Below are positions 53,007 through 61,514 of a stretch of DNA of 64,000 nucleotides, one piece after another. The notes under the pieces are model-generated. The model had not been told where the DNA came from, made no database searches, and worked only from the letters and a program-made list of their open reading frames with translations. The translations under genes were made by a program, and so were the position numbers. The stretch's first letter is position 1, and the number at the start of each line of letters is the position of its first letter. The stretch is from Massilia timonae CCUG 45783 (lineage in GTDB: Bacteria; Pseudomonadota; Gammaproteobacteria; Burkholderiales; Burkholderiaceae_D), in assembly GCF_000315425.1 (NCBI RefSeq), contig NZ_JH992922.1, positions 2,202,731 to 2,266,730 of the forward strand, written 5' to 3'.

Positions 53007-54380
53007 CTATCGATCATGCCGGCCGGCATCGCTGGCGTCAGCCGCGTCGTTCGTATCACGCTGCGGCCGCGGCGGCAACTGGATTGCCGCCAGCGCCCCA
53101 TACAGCGGTGGGCCGAGCACGCGCGACACCGTGCTCGCCACGACCGCGCAAGCCATCAGGCTCAGCACCATGCCATGCCCGTCGACCATCTCCATGACGA
53201 TGATGAAGGCCGTCAGCGGCGCCTGGGTCGCCGCAGCGAGGAAGCCGACCATTCCCAGCGCGATCAGCGCCGGAGCGTGCGGATAGCCGGTCAGCACGGC
53301 GATGTCATGGCCCAGGGCGGCGCCGATCGACAGCGATGGCGCGAAAATCCCGGCCGGCACCCCCGACCACGCGGTCAGCCAGGTGGCCACGAACTTGAAC
53401 AGGGCGAATGCGACCGGCACGCTGGCTTCGTTCTCCAGCAAGCCGCGGGTCGCCTCGTTGCCGCTGCCATAGGTGGCGCCCCCGCTGACGATGCCGATGA
53501 TGGCGACCACGAGGCCGCAGCCGAGGGCGAAACGCACCGGGTAGCGGGCGCGCCAGCGGCTGGGCAGGTCGGGAGAGGTTCCGCGCAGGCTGGCCAGCAG
53601 CAGCCGCGCGAACAGGCCGCCGGCGAAGCCGCACACCATGGCCGCCAGCAAGCCCGGCCACAGCAGGGCCAGGCCGATCGGTCCGGGGTGGATCACGCCG
53701 AAGTGGGGGCCGTTGCCGTGAACCGAGACGGCGATCAGGCCGGCCAGCACGATGCCGGCGACGATCAGGCCGCTGTTGCGCTGCTCGGGCGTGCGCGACA
53801 GCTCTTCGATCGCGAACATGATGCCCGCCAGCGGGGTATTGAAGGCGGCGGCGATGCCGGCCGCGCCGCCCGCCACTAATAAAGAGTGCGCGCTGATGCC
53901 GCTGCGCCGCGGCAGCCAGCGCCGGGCCGACAGCATCACGCCGGCTGCGATCTGCACCGACGGGCCTTCGCGCCCCAGCGACAAGCCGCCCAGCAGGCCG
54001 GCCGAGGTCAGGCCGATCTTGGCCAGGCTCAGCTTGAGCGACACGAGGAGGGGACGGCGTCCGCCCGACAGCGCGGGATCGAGCGCCGCCATCACTTGCG
54101 GGATGCCGGAGCCGCCGGCGCCGCGCACATAACGGCGCGTCACCCAGACGATGGCGGCGCAGCACAGCGGCGTCCAGAGCAGCGGCGCCCACCATGCCAT
54201 TTCATTGAGTTGCTGGAATTGTCCGAAGGCGGATTCGGCGAGCCAGGTGAAGGCCACCACGACCAGTCCGGCGATGGCGGCCATGCTGACCACGACGATC
54301 CGGGTGCGCCAGAGGTGGGGAGAAACGAATTCACGCCGGAAGGCGGAGCGCACATCGTGCGAAGAGGGTTCGGGCGCCAT
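53007..54380 (-). CDS. ClC-family chloride channel/transporter (ClcB-like)
   Basis: Encodes a 457-residue inner-membrane ClC protein with about ten or more helices. The anion-selectivity motifs are in order: GSGIPQV, GREGPSVQIAAG (the Glu is the gating residue of exchangers), and GVPAGIFAPSLSIGA. The sequence around PALIALGMVGFLAAATQAPLTAFIIVMEM is the usual C-terminal helix region. The Glu in GREGP suggests a chloride/proton antiporter rather than a channel; the second, internal proton Glu was not checked by structure. It resembles ClcB/EriC-type transporters used in acid resistance. The ATG at 54380 is preferred over a TTG at 54449. Confidence 0.9.
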   Translation of the reverse strand: MAPEPSSHDVRSAFRREFVSPHLWRTRIVVVSMAAIAGLVVVAFTWLAESAFGQFQQLNEMAWWAPLLWTPLCCAAIVWVTRRYVRGAGGSGIPQVMAALDPALSGGRRPLLVSLKLSLAKIGLTSAGLLGGLSLGREGPSVQIAAGVMLSARRWLPRRSGISAHSLLVAGGAAGIAAAFNTPLAGIMFAIEELSRTPEQRNSGLIVAGIVLAGLIAVSVHGNGPHFGVIHPGPIGLALLWPGLLAAMVCGFAGGLFARLLLASLRGTSPDLPSRWRARYPVRFALGCGLVVAIIGIVSGGATYGSGNEATRGLLENEASVPVAFALFKFVATWLTAWSGVPAGIFAPSLSIGAALGHDIAVLTGYPHAPALIALGMVGFLAAATQAPLTAFIIVMEMVDGHGMVLSLMACAVVASTVSRVLGPPLYGALAAIQLPPRPQRDTNDAADASDAGRHDR

Positions 54381-54477
54381 GATGGCCGGGAATTTATCGG
54401 AGCCATCATTATAAACATTTGGACGAATGTATTGCTGTTCGGCGTGCAATCAGGACGCCGAAATATGCCGTGGTATC

Positions 54478-54500
54478 CGCCCCGCCACATTGGCGGGGCG
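54478..54500. terminator. GC hairpin between the ClC gene and the small hydrophilic protein gene
   Basis: CGCCCCGCC-ACATT-GGCGGGGCG is a perfect 9-bp stem with a 5-base loop, 28 bases after the stop of the upstream minus-strand gene. It has no T-run, so termination is only probable. Confidence 0.45.
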
Positions 54501-54528
54501 ACACGCTGCTGGAACTGAGCTTTGTAAA

Positions 54529-54966
54529 CTACCGCGGGCCATCCCCCGGCGTCCCCGAACTCTCGGCGCCCTCGGCCAGCCGCTCGCTGATCTTGTCATC
54601 GCTGGCACGTCCCACATAATCCTGCGTCGCCCGGTCGTAGTGGGTGCCGGGCGAGCCGCCGGTCGCTGCGCCGCCGATCGCCGACTGGCCGTTCTGCCTG
54701 TCTTCGGACTTGCCCAGCACGCCGCCGGGAATCGGCCCGGATGCATTGCCATGGCTGCTCTGCGCCGCGCCGGCCGGGCCGACGTTGCTTTCGGGCGAAG
54801 CCTTGGCGAAGTTGCTCTGGATGCCGGATTGCTGGTTGCCCGAGCCGATGCTCGAGGTGCCGTTCGTATCGTCGGTCACGAAGCCCGCATAGGAATCGGC
54901 GCGGCCCTGGCGCAGGTCCTGGTCCGGATTGTCCTGCCGGGTGTCCTTCGGTTTTTTATCTTCCAT
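54529..54966 (-). CDS. Small hydrophilic, probably disordered protein
   Basis: Encodes a 145-residue protein with no signal peptide or membrane segment. The composition is dominated by Gly, Ser, Asp, Gln, Asn and Pro, and the start is strongly charged (MEDKKPKDTRQDNPDQDLRQ). It resembles the small hydrophilic or stress-related proteins of this bacterial group, but I do not recognise a named family. GGAGG lies just before the ATG. Its function is unknown; a protective or intrinsically disordered role is only a guess. Confidence 0.65.
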   Translation of the reverse strand: MEDKKPKDTRQDNPDQDLRQGRADSYAGFVTDDTNGTSSIGSGNQQSGIQSNFAKASPESNVGPAGAAQSSHGNASGPIPGGVLGKSEDRQNGQSAIGGAATGGSPGTHYDRATQDYVGRASDDKISERLAEGAESSGTPGDGPR

Positions 54967-55092
54967 GATGCCCTCCTTGGCACAGCTGACAAAATGACCA
55001 GATGGGACCGCGGGTCGTCGTTCCCAATAGGAGGGGAGAGCGCCGGCACGTAGGACTTTCCGTGCAAGCTGGTCGGTCGTGCGGGGCGGGTC

Positions 55093-56274
55093 TTAGCCGG
55101 CCTGGCGCGGGCGCATCGGCTGCAACTGCGGCGCCAGCGCGATCACCTTGTCGCGGCCGGCCGACTTGGCCGCGTACAGCGCGGCGTCGGCGCGCGCCAG
55201 GGTCGCCTTGAACGGCTCGTCGGCCTGGGTCGCGGTCACGCCGATGCTCAGGGTCAGCGGGGCTTGTCCGGCATGGCGCTCCAGGGTGGCGGCCAGCTCG
55301 CGCAGCTCGGCCTGCAGCTTTTCGCCCACGGTGCAGGCCTGGGCCAGGGTGGTTTCGGGCAGCAGCACCGCGAACTCGTCGCCGCCCAGGCGCGCCATGC
55401 AGTCGGCCGCGCGCAGCGAGGCGCGGGCGCGTTCGGCCACCAGCTGCAGGGCGACGTCGCCGGCTTCGTGGCCGCCGCTGTCGTTGATTTCCTTGAAATG
55501 GTCGAGGTCGATCAGCATCAGGGCCAGCGGCTGGCCGTTGCGCCGGCTGCGCGCCAGCTCGCGCTCGGCGATGTCGAAGAAGGCCTTGCGCGACCAGGCG
55601 CCGGTCAGGTGGTCGTGGTTGGCGATGTACTCGGCCTGCTGCAGGATATAGCGGTGCATGGTCAACAGGCCGCCCAGCGTCAGCGCCGGCAGCGCCAGCG
55701 CGGCGGCGGTCAGGATCGCCAGGCTGGCGCTGCTCGGCTGCAGCAGCGAGCCGGGTGGTTCGGCCGCCAGCAGCAGCCAGGCCATGCGCACGGCGTGGCC
55801 CGCCACGACCAGGCCGCACATGAGCAGCACGAAGCGCTGCACCTTGTTCAGGGCGGCGGGCGCCAGCACGCTGCGCGCGATGTCGGCGCAGACGGCGGCC
55901 TGGAACAGCGAGGCGACGGCGCTGCGCGCGGCGAAGGAATCGAAGCGGTAGTGAAAGAGCGCGATCAGCAGGCCGACCGCGCCCACCAGCAGCGCCAGCG
56001 GCGCGAGGCGCGCCGGCAGGCCGGCCAGCTGGCGGTAGCCGGCCGCCAGCGCGGCGCCGGCGCCGGCATAGGCCATGTTCGCCACTTCATAGGCCAGCAG
56101 CGGCGGCAGTTCGCGCCCGAAGGCGTACAGCAGATTGCCCACCAGGCCCAGCACGGCCGAGGCCAGCATGGCGCGCATGCCCCGCACGTTCTCCGATCCC
56201 GCGGCCAGCAGGGCCAGGAAGACGAGAAAGCAGAGCAGGGCGGCGATCAGGAAGATCTGCTGGGTGGCGAGCAT
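55093..56274 (-). CDS. Membrane diguanylate cyclase
   Basis: Encodes a 393-residue inner-membrane protein with six to seven predicted membrane segments (about residues 5-215) and a cytoplasmic GGDEF domain (about 225-385). The active-site motif is ARLGGDEFAVLL, and RAAD five residues before GGDEF provides an intact inhibitory site. No EAL domain is present, so it should make c-di-GMP from two GTP and be inhibited by product. The membrane part looks like a 7TM-type sensor of unknown ligand. It lies between a small hydrophilic protein gene and the flagellar flgN gene, on the same strand, with a REP pair just upstream. Confidence 0.9.
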   Translation of the reverse strand: MLATQQIFLIAALLCFLVFLALLAAGSENVRGMRAMLASAVLGLVGNLLYAFGRELPPLLAYEVANMAYAGAGAALAAGYRQLAGLPARLAPLALLVGAVGLLIALFHYRFDSFAARSAVASLFQAAVCADIARSVLAPAALNKVQRFVLLMCGLVVAGHAVRMAWLLLAAEPPGSLLQPSSASLAILTAAALALPALTLGGLLTMHRYILQQAEYIANHDHLTGAWSRKAFFDIAERELARSRRNGQPLALMLIDLDHFKEINDSGGHEAGDVALQLVAERARASLRAADCMARLGGDEFAVLLPETTLAQACTVGEKLQAELRELAATLERHAGQAPLTLSIGVTATQADEPFKATLARADAALYAAKSAGRDKVIALAPQLQPMRPRQAG

Positions 56275-56333
56275 GTGACAGGCCTGTGCGCTCGGAGCGT
56301 TCAGATAGCAGGGAAATTTCGGTCGTTAGCGGC

Positions 56334-56450
56334 AAAACGCCGTCGTTCCCGCGGAGGCGGGAACCCAAGGTCTTAGCGCAGCCACGGTAGGTTGAAGACT
56401 GCGGCAGCTCATGCATACTTGGGTTCCCGCCTTCGCGGGAACGACGTTTT
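56334..56450. repeat. Inverted pair of REP-like elements
   Basis: Two near-identical elements in opposite orientation (56334-56369 and 56418-56450), 48 bases apart. Each contains TTCCCGC-GAAG(or GGAG)-GCGGGAA, a 7-bp stem, flanked by AAAACG...TCG and ACCCAAG. They differ by a 3-base insertion and one base. The arrangement resembles a BIME, a REP doublet, between flgN and the diguanylate cyclase gene. A related stem serves as the rne terminator at 8865-8899. Confidence 0.85.
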
Positions 56451-56525
56451 GGTGTTCGTTGCCGATGGCGTGAGGCGGTATTATGCCCTTGAAAATTTGC
56501 CGGCGGGAATGTTTATGTCGGCTTT

Positions 56526-56996
56526 TCAGCCAACGACATACCGCTTCGACGCCCCCAGCCCCACGGTCTGGCCGCTGGCGCCGTAGATCGCGCCGGTCGG
56601 CGCATTGGTGGGGGTGCGCAGGGCGTTGAGCACGCCCTGGTTGTGCGCCAGTTGCTTGCTGATCAGCATGCCGTTGACGCGGTTGAGTTCTTTTGCTTCG
56701 CGGGCCACGTCCAGCATGCGTTCCCATTGTTCCCGCGCGCCGCCATCGTCGCTGGCGGCCAGCCATGGTCCCATGCCCGCTTCCGATCCCTCGCATCCGG
56801 CTGCCCGCAGCGCCGCGTGGCGCTGTTGCGACAGGTTCGACAGGCTGGCCAGCAGGGCGTTCTTCTGCGTGGTCAGGCTGGACAGTTCGTCGGCGTCGAG
56901 CGCGACCAGGGATTGCTGTTCCTGTTTCATCAATGCCACGAGGGCGTCGAGGTGCTGGTGTTCGGCTGCAATGGTCTGGGTCGGGCTCGGAGTCAT
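56526..56996 (-). CDS. flgN: Flagellar export chaperone FlgN
   Basis: Encodes a 156-residue helical cytoplasmic protein, the export chaperone for the hook-filament junction proteins FlgK and FlgL. It shows the usual FlgN pattern: an N-terminal amphipathic helix (EHQHLDALVALMKQEQQSLVALD), ELSSLTTQKNALLASLSNLSQQRHAAL, and NRVNGMLISKQLAHNQGVLNALR near the C-terminus. It follows flgM by 3 bases and would be co-transcribed with it. FlgN also feeds into FlgM translation in enterobacteria, but there is no evidence for that here. Confidence 0.88.
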   Translation of the reverse strand: MTPSPTQTIAAEHQHLDALVALMKQEQQSLVALDADELSSLTTQKNALLASLSNLSQQRHAALRAAGCEGSEAGMGPWLAASDDGGAREQWERMLDVAREAKELNRVNGMLISKQLAHNQGVLNALRTPTNAPTGAIYGASGQTVGLGASKRYVVG

Positions 56997-56999
56997 GGT

Positions 57000-57314
57000 T
57001 TAGCGTTGTCTTGAATGGAGCAAGTCGCGTACGGTTTCTAGCAAGCCGTCCGCCACTTTCTCGGAGTTGACTTGGAACTGGCCATCGGCGATGGCCATCT
57101 TGATGCGTTCGACCTTCTTCGCGTCGAACACCTGCGCGCCGCCGCCCACCGCATTGGCCATGGCCTGGCCCTGCGAGGACAGCCGCACGCTGTCGGTCTG
57201 CGCCTGGGTCGTCGGCGCCGTCGTTGCGGCCTTGTCGGCGCCACGCGCGGTATTCGTCTGCGTGGTCGCCGGCTGGAGGCCGGGGTTGCCCTTGAGCGTA
57301 TCGTTGATTTTCAC
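57000..57314 (-). CDS. flgM: Anti-sigma-28 factor FlgM
   Basis: Encodes a 104-residue small protein, the anti-sigma factor that holds FliA until the hook is finished and is then exported. The C-terminal half, DAKKVERIKMAIADGQFQVNSEKVADGLLETV, has the helical FliA-binding region, while the N-terminal half is Thr/Ala-rich and flexible. A near-consensus FliA promoter lies about 50 bases upstream, so FlgM is autoregulated through FliA. It is encoded downstream of flgA and just before flgN. Its target sigma factor is at 29946-30674 of this window. Confidence 0.92.
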   Translation of the reverse strand: MKINDTLKGNPGLQPATTQTNTARGADKAATTAPTTQAQTDSVRLSSQGQAMANAVGGGAQVFDAKKVERIKMAIADGQFQVNSEKVADGLLETVRDLLHSRQR

Positions 57315-57363
57315 AGCATCATCCTTCTCGGTTCGAAGCTACAAGCTCCGGGATCTGCTTGAT

Positions 57364-57390
57364 GTAACGGCTGCGCCTTTACAAACTTTA
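57364..57390 (-). promoter_or_regulatory. FliA (sigma-28) promoter of flgM-flgN
   Basis: On the minus strand TAAAGTTT, eleven bases, then GCCGTTAC closely matches the sigma-28 consensus TAAAGTTT-N11-GCCGATAA (14 of 16 positions, exact spacing). It lies about 50 bases before the flgM start, in the flgA-flgM gap. It explains late-stage expression of flgM and flgN. Confidence 0.88.
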
Positions 57391-57431
57391 GCGATCGAGC
57401 ACGATTTCGATGCCGCGAAAATCACATTTCT

Positions 57432-58133
57432 TTACAGAACTATTTCCACCATCCCGCCGTTGCGCGCCAGGCCGCTGACGACGGTGCCGGACTGGGTGCG
57501 CACCTGCACCACCTGGCCGTCGCTGGCGTTGTTGATCGCCTTCGCCTCGCTCGTGACCGAGAAGTTCGAACCGCGCGATACCAGTCGTACCGCCTGGCCC
57601 TGCTTGATCACCTGCTGCGCGCGCAAGGTATCCGTGCGCAGCGCGGTGCCGGCCGGCAGCGAGATGGTCGGGGTGCGGCCGATCGCCTGCGCCATGTCGG
57701 TGATGATGCCGTTCGGCATGGCGGCGATGTCGGCCTTCACCAGCACCAGCTGGGACGCGTCCAGCGGCTGGCCCTGGGCCAGCGGCACGGCGGCGGCGAC
57801 GTAGTCGGCCACCACGCTCACCTGCGCCTGCAGGTACAGCGACCAGGCCGGGGCGGTGCAGCGCACGCCCACCGTGGTCTTGCCCCAGGGGCGGGCGCCG
57901 GGTTGCAGGAAGGCTTCCGGCGCCGGGCAGGCTGGCAGGCTCAGGCGTGGGTCGACGCCGCCGACCTTCACCGTCACCTGGCCCGGCAGGCCGGCGCTCT
58001 GGGTCTTCAGGAACTGTTCGGCGACCGCGCGCAGGCCTTCCGGCTTCTGGCGTCCGGCGCCGGATGTCTGTTGCGCCTGCGCGCCGCCGAACACGAGGGC
58101 GAGCAGCGAAAAGGCGACAAGTTGCTGTTTCAT
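57432..58133 (-). CDS. flgA: Flagellar P-ring assembly chaperone FlgA
   Basis: Encodes a 233-residue periplasmic FlgA, needed for assembly of the FlgI P-ring. It has a signal peptide (about residues 1-20, MKQQLVAFSLLALVFGGAQA), an N-terminal domain, and the conserved SAF-like C-terminal domain with YVAAAVPLAQGQPLDASQLV, GRTPTISLPAGTALRTDTL, QVIKQGQAVRLVS, and GQVVQVRTQSGTVV near the end. It is divergent from flgB (168-base gap) and precedes flgM. The divergent arrangement flgN-flgM-flgA / flgB is conserved among proteobacteria, and it supports assignment. Confidence 0.93.
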   Translation of the reverse strand: MKQQLVAFSLLALVFGGAQAQQTSGAGRQKPEGLRAVAEQFLKTQSAGLPGQVTVKVGGVDPRLSLPACPAPEAFLQPGARPWGKTTVGVRCTAPAWSLYLQAQVSVVADYVAAAVPLAQGQPLDASQLVLVKADIAAMPNGIITDMAQAIGRTPTISLPAGTALRTDTLRAQQVIKQGQAVRLVSRGSNFSVTSEAKAINNASDGQVVQVRTQSGTVVSGLARNGGMVEIVL

Positions 58134-58301
58134 CGGGATTCCAGTCGATGGGAGAATCGGAATGCTGCCATCTTAGGCCCAATGATTCCGTAGCGAAACA
58201 TTGAATAGCGGGGGATTTTTACCTCCTTATCCGTCGATTGGTGTTGCAGCCTGGTCCGTATCATCGCTTCTGTCCTAACCAGCCCAAGACCCGGAGGCAG
58301 C

Positions 58302-58718
58302 ATGATCGGCAATCTCGACAACTACCTGCGTTTCAATGAAACCGCACTGTCCCTGCGCTCGCAGCGCCAGGAACTGCTGGCGTCGAACATCGCCAACGCC
58401 GACACGCCCAACTACAAGGCCCGCGACATCGACTTCGCCAGCGCCCTGCAGAATGCGATGGCGGGCGGCAAGAACGCCGGCGCGATGAACACCACCAATA
58501 ACAGCCACATCCCGCGCGGCGCCGCCACCGGCGACACCCTGGCCAACGGCACCCCGGTGCTGTACCGCGGCGTGGTGCAGGGCAGCGTCGACGGCAATAC
58601 CGTCGACATGGACGTCGAGCGCAACCAGTTCGCCGACAACGCGCTGCGCTACGAGGCCGGGATCATGATGATCAACAGCCAGCTGAAGGGCCTGATGACG
58701 GCGCTGCAGAGCCAATAA
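58302..58718 (+). CDS. flgB: Flagellar basal-body rod protein FlgB
   Basis: Encodes the 138-residue proximal rod protein FlgB. The N-terminal rod motif is present (LLASNIANADTPNYKARDIDF), and the C-terminal helix (YEAGIMMINSQLKGLMTALQ) completes the coiled-coil pair typical of rod and hook proteins. It is the first gene of the long flgBCDEFGHI operon; a GGAGG ribosome site lies before the ATG. The gap upstream holds an AATAGCG core resembling half of an FlhDC box, too weak to call. Confidence 0.95.
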   Translation: MIGNLDNYLRFNETALSLRSQRQELLASNIANADTPNYKARDIDFASALQNAMAGGKNAGAMNTTNNSHIPRGAATGDTLANGTPVLYRGVVQGSVDGNTVDMDVERNQFADNALRYEAGIMMINSQLKGLMTALQSQ

Positions 58719-58727
58719 GGACTGACG

Positions 58728-59129
58728 ATGTCGCTATTTAATATCTTCAATGTGTCGGGCTCGGCGATGAGCGCCCAGGCCCAGCGCCTGAACACCACCG
58801 CCAGCAACCTGGCCAACGCCGACAGCGCCACCTCGCCCACCGGCGAAGCCTACCGCGCCAAGGCGGTCGTGTTCGAGTCGGTGCCGACCGCCTCGGGCGC
58901 CACCGGCGTGCGCGTGCGCGAAGTGGTCGAAGACCCGTCGCCGCTCAAGCAGGTCTACGATCCCAAGCATCCGATGGCCGACGACAAGGGCTATGTAGCG
59001 ATGCCTAATGTAAATGTGGTCGACGAGATGGTGAACATGCTGTCGGCCTCGCGCTCCTACCAGACCAACGTCGAAACCATGAACGCAGCCAAGACCATGC
59101 TGCTCAAGACCCTGACCATCGGCCAATAA
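58728..59129 (+). CDS. flgC: Flagellar basal-body rod protein FlgC
   Basis: Encodes the 133-residue proximal rod protein FlgC. It has the paired N- and C-terminal helices: [20 protein letters not shown] at the start, and [29 protein letters not shown] (two motif blocks) at the end, plus the diagnostic [20 protein letters not shown] region. It follows flgB by 9 bases in the same operon. FlgB, FlgC, FlgF and FlgG together form the axial rod; all four genes are in this window. Confidence 0.95.
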   Translation: MSLFNIFNVSGSAMSAQAQRLNTTASNLANADSATSPTGEAYRAKAVVFESVPTASGATGVRVREVVEDPSPLKQVYDPKHPMADDKGYVAMPNVNVVDEMVNMLSASRSYQTNVETMNAAKTMLLKTLTIGQ

Positions 59130-59143
59130 CCTTCCTATCTACC

Positions 59144-59860
59144 ATGACCAGCCCGATCAGCTCCCAGAGCCCGACTTCGAATATCGCCGACCTGCAGGCG
59201 GCAATGAACGCCAAGGCCAAGACCGAGACCGACAGCGTCCAGGCCGACACCGACAAGTTCATGACCATGCTGGTCACCCAGCTCAAGAACCAGGATCCGC
59301 TCAGCCCGATGGACAACGCGCAGATGACCAGCCAGCTGGCCCAGCTGCAGACCGTGACCGGCGTGAACAAGCTCAACACGACCCTGGAGTCGCTCAAGGC
59401 CAGCTACCAGTCGACCGAGTCGCTGCAGGCCACCCAGCTGATCGGCAACGGCGTGCTGGTCGAGGGCGAAGACATCCTGCTGCACAAGAGCCAGGCGATC
59501 CTGGGCGTGGAGCTGGCAACCCCGGCCGACAAGGTGCAGGTCGTGGTCGTCGATTCCAAGACCGGCAAGGACGTGGCGTCGCTGGAACTGGGCGAGCAGG
59601 ATGCCGGCATCGTGCCGATCGCCTGGGATGGCGTGCCGGACGCCACCAAGGTCGACGCCGACGGCAAGCCGATCGTGCTGCCCGACGGCGCCTACACCTT
59701 CCGCGTGATCGCCAGCCGCGGCGGTGAAGTCCTCAAGGATGCCAAGACCCTGTCCTTCGACAGCGTCGCCAGCGTCACCACCGGTGGCAAGGATGGCGTC
59801 AAGTTGAACCTGCCGGGCAAGGGCGCTGTCACCCTGGCCGATATCAAACAAGTCATGTAA
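59144..59860 (+). CDS. flgD: Flagellar hook assembly scaffold FlgD
   Basis: Encodes the 238-residue hook-cap protein FlgD, which caps the growing hook and is discarded on completion. The N-terminal conserved block is DKFMTMLVTQLKNQDPLSPMDNAQMTSQLAQLQTVTG (several motif blocks); a linker is followed by a Tudor/fibronectin-like cap domain (about residues 90-230) with PADKVQVVVVDSKTGKDV and DGAYTFRVIASRGGE. It is 14 bases after flgC and 39 bases before flgE. Length and domain order are normal. Confidence 0.95.
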   Translation: MTSPISSQSPTSNIADLQAAMNAKAKTETDSVQADTDKFMTMLVTQLKNQDPLSPMDNAQMTSQLAQLQTVTGVNKLNTTLESLKASYQSTESLQATQLIGNGVLVEGEDILLHKSQAILGVELATPADKVQVVVVDSKTGKDVASLELGEQDAGIVPIAWDGVPDATKVDADGKPIVLPDGAYTFRVIASRGGEVLKDAKTLSFDSVASVTTGGKDGVKLNLPGKGAVTLADIKQVM

Positions 59861-59899
59861 GCCGAGCCGCTTACTCTACCCTTATTCAGGAGTACTACC

Positions 59900-61450
59900 A
59901 TGTCTTTCCAACAAGGCTTGAGCGGCTTGAATGCTGCAGCTAAATCGCTCGACGTTATCGGCAACAATATCGCCAACGCCAGCACCGTCGGTTTCAAAGG
60001 GTCGACCACCCAGTTCGCCGACGTCTATGCGAGTGCGCTCAACGGCGCGGGCGGCACCCAGGCCGGTATCGGCGTCAAGGTCGCAGCCATTGCCCAGCAA
60101 TTCACCCAAGGTAATATCGAAACCACGAACAATCCGCTCGACATCGCCATCAACGGTTCCGGTTTCTTCCGCGTCGAGCAGGCCGGCGTGGTGCAATATT
60201 CGCGCAACGGCCAGTTTTCGCTCGACAAGCAGGGCTATATCGTCAACCCCCAGGGCGCCAAGCTGACCGGTTACGGTCTCGGCGCCAACGGCCAGCTGGC
60301 CGCCGGCGCGCCGGTGCCGCTGCGCATCGACACCTCGGACCAGCCGCCGAAGGTCTCCACCAAGGGCCTGATCCAGCTGCAGCTCGACTCGCGCTCGACC
60401 GCGCCGGCCAACTCGCCGTTCGACCCGAGCGACCCGACCACCTACAACAAGCAGGTGCCGATGGCCGTGTATGACACGCTGGGCAATTCGCACACGCTGT
60501 CGACCTATTACGTGCGCGACAAGGACAATCCGGAGGTCTGGAATGTCTACGCGTCGAAGGACGGCACCGAACTGAACGCATTGGCAGCCGTCGGCGTGAC
60601 CCAGACCGACGAAGCATCGGTCGAGGCAAACGCGACGTGGACCACCGCCAACAACGCGGTGCCGAAAGACGCGACCGCCGTTGCTGGCGCGGCGGCCGGG
60701 TATGCGCGCGCCGCCGCAGCAGCGATCGCGGCTAAGGCAGGTGAACTCGATGTGAAGTATGCGGCGTCGGGCAATGCCGCCGAGGTCAGCGCAGCCGCGC
60801 TCGCCGCAGCCGCGGTGCCGGGCGCGACCCCGGCCGACATCGATGCCGCGATCGCCAAGGAACTCAAGATGGAAGGGCAGAAAGTCGGCTCCCTGGTATT
60901 CAATACCAACGGCTCGCTGAACATGGCCGAAAGCGGCAACTCGGACGGCAAGAACGGCAAGTTCGACTTCGTCATCCCGGTGGTGCCGTCGACCGGCGCC
61001 GAGTCGGTGCTGAATGTGCAGATCGATTTCGCCGGCACCACCCAGTACGGCACCGCCACCAGCGAAAAACGCATCGAGCAGGATGGCTACAAGCCGGGCG
61101 CGCTGCAGCGTTTCACCACCGGCGCCGACGGCACCATCCTGGGCCAGTACAGCAACGGCCAGACCAAGGCGCTGGGCCAGGTCGTGCTGGCCAACTTCAC
61201 CAACCCGAACGGGCTGGAACCGCTGGGCAATAATGCCTGGGCCGAATCGGCCAACTCGGGCGTGCCGCTGATCGGCATCGCCGGCACCGGGGGGATGGGC
61301 GTGCTGCAGTCGAACGCCACCGAAGCGTCGAGCGTCGACCTGACCGCCGAACTGGTCAACATGATCACCGCGCAGCGCGTGTACCAGGCCAACTCGCAGA
61401 CCATCAAGACGCAGGATTCGGTGATGCAGACGCTGGTCAACCTGCGTTAA
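59900..61450 (+). CDS. flgE: Flagellar hook protein FlgE
   Basis: Encodes a 516-residue hook protein, longer than the usual 400-430 residues. The conserved N-terminus (LSGLNAAAKSLDVIGNNIANASTVGFKG) and C-terminus (VDLTAELVNMITAQRVYQANSQTIKTQDSVMQTLV, in blocks) form the inner D0 shell. Between residues about 250 and 328 lies an Ala-rich stretch with ARAAAAAIAAKAGELD and AAEVSAAALAAAAVPG, which looks helical and would lie in the outer, exposed domain. This insertion explains the added length. Otherwise the protein is standard. It follows flgD and precedes flgF. Confidence 0.95.
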   Translation: MSFQQGLSGLNAAAKSLDVIGNNIANASTVGFKGSTTQFADVYASALNGAGGTQAGIGVKVAAIAQQFTQGNIETTNNPLDIAINGSGFFRVEQAGVVQYSRNGQFSLDKQGYIVNPQGAKLTGYGLGANGQLAAGAPVPLRIDTSDQPPKVSTKGLIQLQLDSRSTAPANSPFDPSDPTTYNKQVPMAVYDTLGNSHTLSTYYVRDKDNPEVWNVYASKDGTELNALAAVGVTQTDEASVEANATWTTANNAVPKDATAVAGAAAGYARAAAAAIAAKAGELDVKYAASGNAAEVSAAALAAAAVPGATPADIDAAIAKELKMEGQKVGSLVFNTNGSLNMAESGNSDGKNGKFDFVIPVVPSTGAESVLNVQIDFAGTTQYGTATSEKRIEQDGYKPGALQRFTTGADGTILGQYSNGQTKALGQVVLANFTNPNGLEPLGNNAWAESANSGVPLIGIAGTGGMGVLQSNATEASSVDLTAELVNMITAQRVYQANSQTIKTQDSVMQTLVNLR

Positions 61451-61514
61451 CGACTGGATATGCCGGCGGTGGGTAAACCACCGTCGCACCACCGCAACAA
61501 ACAAAGGACCGACC

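Noticed and set aside
58134-58301. FlhDC or sigma-54 promoter before flgB
   Set aside because: Only one weak AATAGCG half-site and no GG-N10-GC element; not enough to call.
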